Under the pieces are notes generated by a model. The model had not been told where the DNA came from. It saw nothing but the letters and a program-made list of their open reading frames with translations, and ran no database searches. From NCBI GenBank assembly GCA_030642005.1, contig DAOWOP010000091.1, forward strand, positions 1 to 10,150: a DNA stretch of 10,150 nucleotides, read 5' to 3'. The position numbers and the translations under genes are program-made. This DNA is from Planctomycetales bacterium (GTDB lineage Bacteria > Planctomycetota > Phycisphaerae > SM23-33). Of this stretch, positions 6,208 to 10,150 are shown one piece after another (positions within the stretch are counted from its first letter, which is position 1; the number at the start of each line of letters is the position of its first letter).

Positions 6208-8292
6208 TCAGGAGTCTTCCAGAAAGAACGCGAAAACCCTGATGCAATCATCGAAAGAGAGATTCACGTCAATTTCAATGTGATTACCGGAAGTCTTCTT
6301 AAAATCTTCGATGGACTTATCGCCGATGAGTTCCCGGATTTCCACACATTTCTTTGCCGCCGGCAGTTCGACTTCAATTTGGAACTGCATGGGTTCCTTG
6401 AAATAGGACGTAACGACAGCCAGGTAGAGGTCCTCGCCGATACAGGGCATGAATTCGGCGGTCGGCATCAAGCGCGGGTCAATGGGCCTTACCTTGTACA
6501 TGGGCGAGCCGGCGTCGAAATTCTTTGTGCGTATGGGCAGATTCCGGCCGGCGAACTCGAGGATTAACCGGGCAAGAACCTTTCCGGCGAAGTTTAAGAC
6601 CGCCATGCGAAACTCGGGTCGATAGTAAGTCCGCGTCGGAATACCGGCCAGGAATATCGCCGTTCCCTTGCCGAACGAGTGGGTCATCACGGCTGGGTGA
6701 TTCGCGGCGGAACTGTCTTCGACGAAGGTAGCGAGGATTTCGGCGTCGTCGCACGGCTCGACCCGGACAATGTGATCCAGCCCCAGGGCTGGACGATGGA
6801 TACCGCCCCAGTACGCGGCGGTGATTTCATCAGGCCAGGGCAGGGACGCCAGGGCGGGATGGTCCCCGGCGCCGGCGAACTGCGCCGAATCGTCCAGTCG
6901 GCTCAAAGACCTGACGCCGAAAACTTCCTCGCCGAAGGTCGTATCATCGGTCGGTCGGCCTGTTTCGTCGCGTGTGGCTGTCTCGCCGCAGGCAACCAGG
7001 ACGCCGCCGGACCGGACGTAATCGCGCAGCGCATCTCGCGCCGCGACGCTCATGCAGGAAACGTTGGGCAGGATGATGACGGGAAATCGTCGGATGTCGT
7101 CTTCAGTCAGCCGCGACGAGGGCAGGTAGCCGTATGGGAGTGCGTTGTGTCTGGCGGCCTCGCCGAGCGCGAACATGCGGGACCAAAGCCACGAGTCCGC
7201 CCCGCAGTCGGCGTCCACGTCGAAGCACTGGGTCTCGACGCTGTTGACGATGCCGACGAAATCGACCGGTGCGGTCCGGCTGAAGTATTTGTCCAGTTCG
7301 AATGACTTCTCATAGGTTTTCTGCATTGGCGAGATTTGCTGGAGCAGATAGGTAAAGGCGGTAACGCCGTCCAGCCCCAGCGCCGCCGGGACGAGTCCGG
7401 CCCACCAACCGTCGCGCTCGTCGAGCGGGCGGTTGAAGGTCGCCATGGAGAATCCCTGGGCGCAGATTTCCGCGGCTTTGCCGGGACCGCAGAGGCCGCG
7501 AAGAATCCTGCAACATTCACTGAGATACACCTCCTGCGGGCGAAAGTCTATTTCGTGGAAGGTGTAGTACGGGTCGGTCATTATCCCGTCTATCCCTTCG
7601 GCCATTGACGCCAGGTCAACCGCGCTGACCCACGGATTGATAAGCGTGCAGCATGACGGGGTGGTCAAGTGGACCGCCCGAACGTGGTGGTGTTCGTTCA
7701 AGGCCGACTTCATCATGGCGTGTACGTCGTTCCAGCGGCGGATCCGCCAGAGGATGAAATGCCTTTTTGCATCGGGGTCCGAAAAAGGCGGCCTGGGAAT
7801 CTCACCGCCGAATTCAGCCCGCCAGGCCTCCCGGCAGACCGGACAGTAACAGCCCAACTGGTCGGAATGAAGCCCCAGGAGCGCCTCGTCGTTAATCCAG
7901 ACCTCGGTAAGGTTCTGCACCCCGCCAAGCGTTCGCAGGAACGCCAGGTACCGCTGCTGGAAGGCCGGATTGAACGGACAGCCCCAGTTGATGCCCAATT
8001 TATCCTGGTCTTTTATCGCCTCATCAATGTTGAAGATCATTCGCTGATCCGGGTGGTCTTTGAGATACGCCTCCTGGTACTTCATGAACCCCGTAAAGGC
8101 CATTGCTTCGAGGCCGAAGCGTTCGGCCTCTTCGGCCAGTTCCACGAAGAGTTCCTCTCGGCCGATGCGGGCGGCAAAGGCCGCGGCGGTGTAACCCTTG
8201 GCGGCGGCTTCGGGGATGATCGCCTTCAGCGTCAGTGGGCGACTGGAATACTCCTGCAAAAACGCGATTCGCCTGATTGTCCGTTCCGGCAT
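6208..8292 (-). CDS. Putative glycoside hydrolase, GH42/GHL6-like with trimerisation-type domain
   Basis: A 694-residue protein without signal peptide or membrane segment, so probably cytoplasmic. Residues about 5-340 read as a TIM barrel: N134-D135-E136 (VWINDEALLG) ends a strand, as the acid/base Asn-Glu does in clan GH-A, and is followed by CYCPVC (148-153), a cysteine cluster seen in the hypothetical glycosyl hydrolase 6 group. GIMTDPYYTFHE (236-247) and a YLSE strand (256-259) offer nucleophile candidates. Residues about 344-530 resemble the glutamine-amidotransferase-like trimerisation domain of GH42 beta-galactosidases (FVGIVNS, then FPVIILPNVSCMS and SGGVLVACGE). The rest is a beta-rich C-terminal region. 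Substrate unknown; it would act on imported oligosaccharides. AGGAG at 8303-8307, 10 bases upstream, supports the start. The gene is 62 bases after the membrane-protein gene, possibly the same transcript. Confidence 0.65.
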   Translation of the reverse strand: MPERTIRRIAFLQEYSSRPLTLKAIIPEAAAKGYTAAAFAARIGREELFVELAEEAERFGLEAMAFTGFMKYQEAYLKDHPDQRMIFNIDEAIKDQDKLGINWGCPFNPAFQQRYLAFLRTLGGVQNLTEVWINDEALLGLHSDQLGCYCPVCREAWRAEFGGEIPRPPFSDPDAKRHFILWRIRRWNDVHAMMKSALNEHHHVRAVHLTTPSCCTLINPWVSAVDLASMAEGIDGIMTDPYYTFHEIDFRPQEVYLSECCRILRGLCGPGKAAEICAQGFSMATFNRPLDERDGWWAGLVPAALGLDGVTAFTYLLQQISPMQKTYEKSFELDKYFSRTAPVDFVGIVNSVETQCFDVDADCGADSWLWSRMFALGEAARHNALPYGYLPSSRLTEDDIRRFPVIILPNVSCMSVAARDALRDYVRSGGVLVACGETATRDETGRPTDDTTFGEEVFGVRSLSRLDDSAQFAGAGDHPALASLPWPDEITAAYWGGIHRPALGLDHIVRVEPCDDAEILATFVEDSSAANHPAVMTHSFGKGTAIFLAGIPTRTYYRPEFRMAVLNFAGKVLARLILEFAGRNLPIRTKNFDAGSPMYKVRPIDPRLMPTAEFMPCIGEDLYLAVVTSYFKEPMQFQIEVELPAAKKCVEIRELIGDKSIEDFKKTSGNHIEIDVNLSFDDCIRVFAFFLEDS

Positions 8293-8354
8293 TTTAAGGT
8301 TACTCCTTCTGGTTTTTTTCAGTTCGGGACAAAGAAACTTTCTAATAAACGTAT

Positions 8355-9323
8355 TCAGTTGTCGATTTTACTTTCCGGCCACCACACGATCCGGTTTATC
8401 CACGCTTCCGGCGGTATGATTTCGTCGCCATCGAGAATTCGGAATTTGAGCGTCATAATCGCAACAACGAGCCTCCCATCATCTCCAATGACGCTTGCCC
8501 TGACTTGCTGTTCCAGCCCAAACAGATATCGTCCGGCGGTATCCGGGACGCTTTGATTGCGCAAAGTGTCTCTGAACTTTTCAAATAATCCGTAAACCAG
8601 TTTTGCAGCCACAGCCGGGTTATACTCCGATTCAAATATCCCCTCATGATGTTTCCACCAAGAATTGCTGTCGAAGCCGGGTGGGAAGCCGCGTCCCCAA
8701 ACCAGCAGCAACAACTGCTCCTGGTGTGCACGAAGGATATTGTCCGGATCGGTAAAGCATGCCAGAACCTTGAGCTTCGCCGACCCGTGCGGCAATATCC
8801 CCAATACCTCCGGAAGGGTAGTTTTTCTGATTAAACTTCCCCCGGTTATGGCATCGAAGCGATCCTTCCAACGGCCAAGTCCGAAGCAACTTGATCGCGC
8901 TCCAATATAACGCCACTCTACAGGCCGCGGTCCCAGATAGTCCTCCAGCAGCGCCGTATTCACCCCCTCTTTGCTGAAACGAAGGCTGGGAAGGTCGGTG
9001 TAACAGGACACAGGACAGATTTCGACCCCTTCCCTTCCGTCGTGAAAATCGAGTATAGAGGAGCTTTCATAAGGGAAAAGAATCAGAAAGTAGTAAAGAA
9101 AAAAGAGGATTTTCAGAGAAACCCTGACCCGCCTGCTTTTAACAAAAACCGCCGCAATAAAGAGCGAACCCCCTGAAAGGACGCTTATCCAGGTAATCGC
9201 ATCGACCGGCCGACCGTAGAAAACCAGGATAATAATCAGCAGGAGCGCCCACAGAAAACCCCACGCTGTCAGACGTCTGTGTATTGGCGCGGGCGGCGGT
9301 TTCTTATTGCATTCGTTGTGCAT
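8355..9323 (-). CDS. Unrecognised membrane-anchored protein with three N-terminal helices
   Basis: A 322-residue protein I cannot assign to a family. The N-terminus is basic and proline-rich (KKPPPAPIHRR), followed by three hydrophobic helices at about 20-36, 43-61 and 68-84, the last pair separated by a strongly basic loop (KSRRVRV). A soluble region of about 235 residues follows, with scattered cysteines (CPVSCYTD, SSCFG, ACFTD) and aromatic-rich stretches (WWKHHEG). By the positive-inside rule (short basic stretches at the N-terminus and in the second loop), the large domain would face outward; this is only inference. The ATG is 5 bases after the nucleotidyltransferase stop, so translation is probably coupled; no good Shine-Dalgarno is seen. 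Base composition looks more AT-rich than in uvrA, which fits accessory DNA. Confidence 0.75.
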   Translation of the reverse strand: MHNECNKKPPPAPIHRRLTAWGFLWALLLIIILVFYGRPVDAITWISVLSGGSLFIAAVFVKSRRVRVSLKILFFLYYFLILFPYESSSILDFHDGREGVEICPVSCYTDLPSLRFSKEGVNTALLEDYLGPRPVEWRYIGARSSCFGLGRWKDRFDAITGGSLIRKTTLPEVLGILPHGSAKLKVLACFTDPDNILRAHQEQLLLLVWGRGFPPGFDSNSWWKHHEGIFESEYNPAVAAKLVYGLFEKFRDTLRNQSVPDTAGRYLFGLEQQVRASVIGDDGRLVVAIMTLKFRILDGDEIIPPEAWINRIVWWPESKIDN

Positions 9324-9328
9324 TGCAC

Positions 9329-9796
9329 TCAGACGTCTTTCTTTTCATTATCTTCATCTTCATCCAGTTGCAGCAGGCGAGCGTCTTCGAGATCAACGTC
9401 GCGTCCGGCGGCCAGTTTGGATGCGATAAGATCACCCTTGCTGAGAACGTAAAACGATTGTCCCTGGTAATTCATTGTTTTACGATTAGCCCATGCTTTC
9501 TTGAAGGCTACACCGGGAGTCGTTGTCTGTACGTCAAGTCGGACGCGGTCCTGAAAAATTGTGATCGCATTTTCCAGAACTTCTTCGGGAGACGTCATGG
9601 TGGCCGTTCCCATACTAGCATCGGTGAGGGCTTCGAGGAGGCGACGGACATTTTCAGACGATGCCTCAATCAGGATGTCCAGGTCAAAGGTGGCTCTGGG
9701 TACGCCGTGGAGAATAGCGGCAACTCCTCCGATTACCACGTAACGTACGTCATGAGATTCGAAGGACGCGAACACGTCCAGCAAGCGGTTGAGCAT
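9329..9796 (-). CDS. MNT-type nucleotidyltransferase (AbiEii-like fold)
   Basis: A 155-residue protein with the minimal nucleotidyltransferase signature: VIGGVAAILHG (G23-G24), then R34, T36 and D38-x-D40 (ATFDLDILIE), and a third acidic residue D88 in RVRLDVQ. The later SKGDLIASKLAAGRDVDLEDARLL (119-142) is the usual C-terminal helix pattern of AbiEii/MNT-like relatives. Such enzymes move a nucleotide onto protein or RNA; several act as toxins or as toxin-neutralising AMPylases, others are of unknown role. The catalytic residues look intact. Start: ATG at 9796 with GGAG at 9804-9807, 7 bases upstream; TTG at 9811 has no such site. It overlaps the 66-residue gene by 47 bases. The tail is very acidic (DEDEDNEKKDV). 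Target and partner are unknown. Confidence 0.8.
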   Translation of the reverse strand: MLNRLLDVFASFESHDVRYVVIGGVAAILHGVPRATFDLDILIEASSENVRRLLEALTDASMGTATMTSPEEVLENAITIFQDRVRLDVQTTTPGVAFKKAWANRKTMNYQGQSFYVLSKGDLIASKLAAGRDVDLEDARLLQLDEDEDNEKKDV

Positions 9797-9950
9797 CTTT
9801 TTTCTCCGCAAGGGCGGGGTTCAGCGACAGGGCCAGATCGGTGAACGAGCAGAATATTTCCATCCGTTCGGAGACAGGCAGAGATTGAAACCATCGCGCC
9901 TTGGCTTCAGAACTTTCATCACGGCGATCGTGTGAAATTGACAACTGCAT
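9750..9950 (-). CDS. Small protein (66 aa) overlapping the nucleotidyltransferase gene
   Basis: A 66-residue hydrophilic protein with an arginine/glutamate-rich first half (SHDRRDESSEAKARW), a central helix-like stretch (SLPVSERMEIFCSFTDLALS) and a basic tail (AGRVRVLRIS). No membrane segment or known DNA-binding motif is seen, and I do not recognise a named family. Its 3' end overlaps the nucleotidyltransferase by 47 bases in another frame, so the codons for its AEKKDA stretch carry the downstream gene's Shine-Dalgarno and start. That arrangement strongly suggests coordinated expression, as in toxin-antitoxin or regulator-enzyme pairs, but no such role is shown. No Shine-Dalgarno precedes its ATG; a -10-like hexamer 7 bases upstream suggests a leaderless message. 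Confidence 0.65.
   Translation of the reverse strand: MQLSISHDRRDESSEAKARWFQSLPVSERMEIFCSFTDLALSLNPALAEKKDAQPLAGRVRVLRIS
9804..9807 (-). promoter_or_regulatory. Shine-Dalgarno of the nucleotidyltransferase, inside the upstream gene
   Basis: GGAG on the - strand, 7 bases before ATG 9796, lying within the coding sequence of the 66-residue protein. It decides between this start and the TTG at 9811. Confidence 0.7.
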
Positions 9951-9957
9951 AATATTG

Positions 9958-9963
9958 ATTTTA
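9958..9963 (-). promoter_or_regulatory. -10 box of a possible leaderless promoter for the 66-aa gene
   Basis: TAAAAT on the - strand (5/6 to consensus) ends 7 bases before ATG 9950, so transcription would begin at or next to the start codon. TTGTTG lies 17 bases further upstream, a weak -35 match (first three bases); TTGAAA nearby matches better but at only 14 bases. The layout mirrors that of the YhaM-like gene at 303. Confidence 0.35.
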
Positions 9964-9991
9964 CCCGCTTATTTCGGTTTCAACAAGCCTG

Positions 9992-10150
9992 TTATTCGTG
10001 GATTGTGTCTCTTATGGCGAAGTAGTCTTCGCGTTCGATGGTTTTTCCCATCGCACCGGCGGCTTCTTCGATCTGGGCGGCGGTCTTGATGCCGACAATG
10101 GCGCAGTTTATGTACGGGTGGGCCAGCGTCGCAGCCAGGACGAGTTGGAC
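9992..10150 (-). CDS. Aldo/keto reductase, C-terminal part only
   Basis: The last 52 codons of a gene continuing beyond the window's right edge, ending in TAA at 9992-9994. The stretch LAHPYINCAIVGIKTAAQ followed by IEEAAGAM is the C-terminal signature of the aldo/keto reductase superfamily: the strand entering the barrel bottom and the GxxxxxQxxE loop that contacts the NADP(H) phosphate. These enzymes reduce or oxidise aldehydes, ketones and sugars in the cytoplasm. The catalytic tetrad lies outside the window, so activity and substrate cannot be judged. Forty-one bases separate it from the 66-residue gene on the same strand. Confidence 0.8.
   Translation of the reverse strand, partial: VQLVLAATLAHPYINCAIVGIKTAAQIEEAAGAMGKTIEREDYFAIRDTIHE

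Noticed and set aside
6679..8556. Open frames of about 200-300 codons on the + strand opposite the glycosidase
   Set aside because: GC-rich antisense shadows; no family resemblance, and the - strand frame is a coherent protein with a Shine-Dalgarno.

Overview
The window looks like a piece of a moderately GC-rich chromosome from a Planctomycetota-type (PVC group) bacterium, possibly Phycisphaerae-like. This is inferred from a PEP-CTERM protein built of HAF-type repeats, a trimerisation-domain glycoside hydrolase of a kind common in that group, and genes that often lack a Shine-Dalgarno. No rRNA or other firm taxonomic marker is present. There is no phage, IS element, CRISPR array or tRNA.

Left part (1-3090). 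A short non-coding stretch holds a terminator-like folded RNA candidate (1-87) and a cluster of 14-base repeats (133-232). A YhaM-like OB-fold/HD 3'-5' exoribonuclease follows on the + strand (303-1325), probably from a leaderless promoter. It converges on a secreted PEP-CTERM protein (1371-2498, - strand) made of six exact-length 46-residue repeats. A YlbF/YmcA-family small helical protein (2752-3090, - strand) is next.

Centre (3091-6207). A 28-base perfect palindrome lies in the divergent region between the YlbF-like gene and uvrA. The uvrA gene (3284-6136, +) is complete, with both ATPase modules. A 19-bp hairpin separates it from the convergent gene beyond.

Right part (6208-10150). All genes are on the - strand. 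In transcription order they are: the C-terminus of an aldo/keto reductase (cut by the window edge), a 66-residue protein overlapping a MNT-type nucleotidyltransferase, an unrecognised three-helix membrane protein 5 bases further on, and a cytoplasmic GH42/GHL6-like putative glycoside hydrolase. The small protein, nucleotidyltransferase and membrane protein are packed like an operon, and a leaderless-type promoter sits just before the small protein.

Most of the window is ordinary housekeeping. The parts that best repay a second look are the overlapping small-protein/nucleotidyltransferase pair with its membrane-protein neighbour, the folded RNA candidate at the left edge, the palindrome in front of uvrA, and the near-identical repeat array. 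None of these is proven to be a new system.
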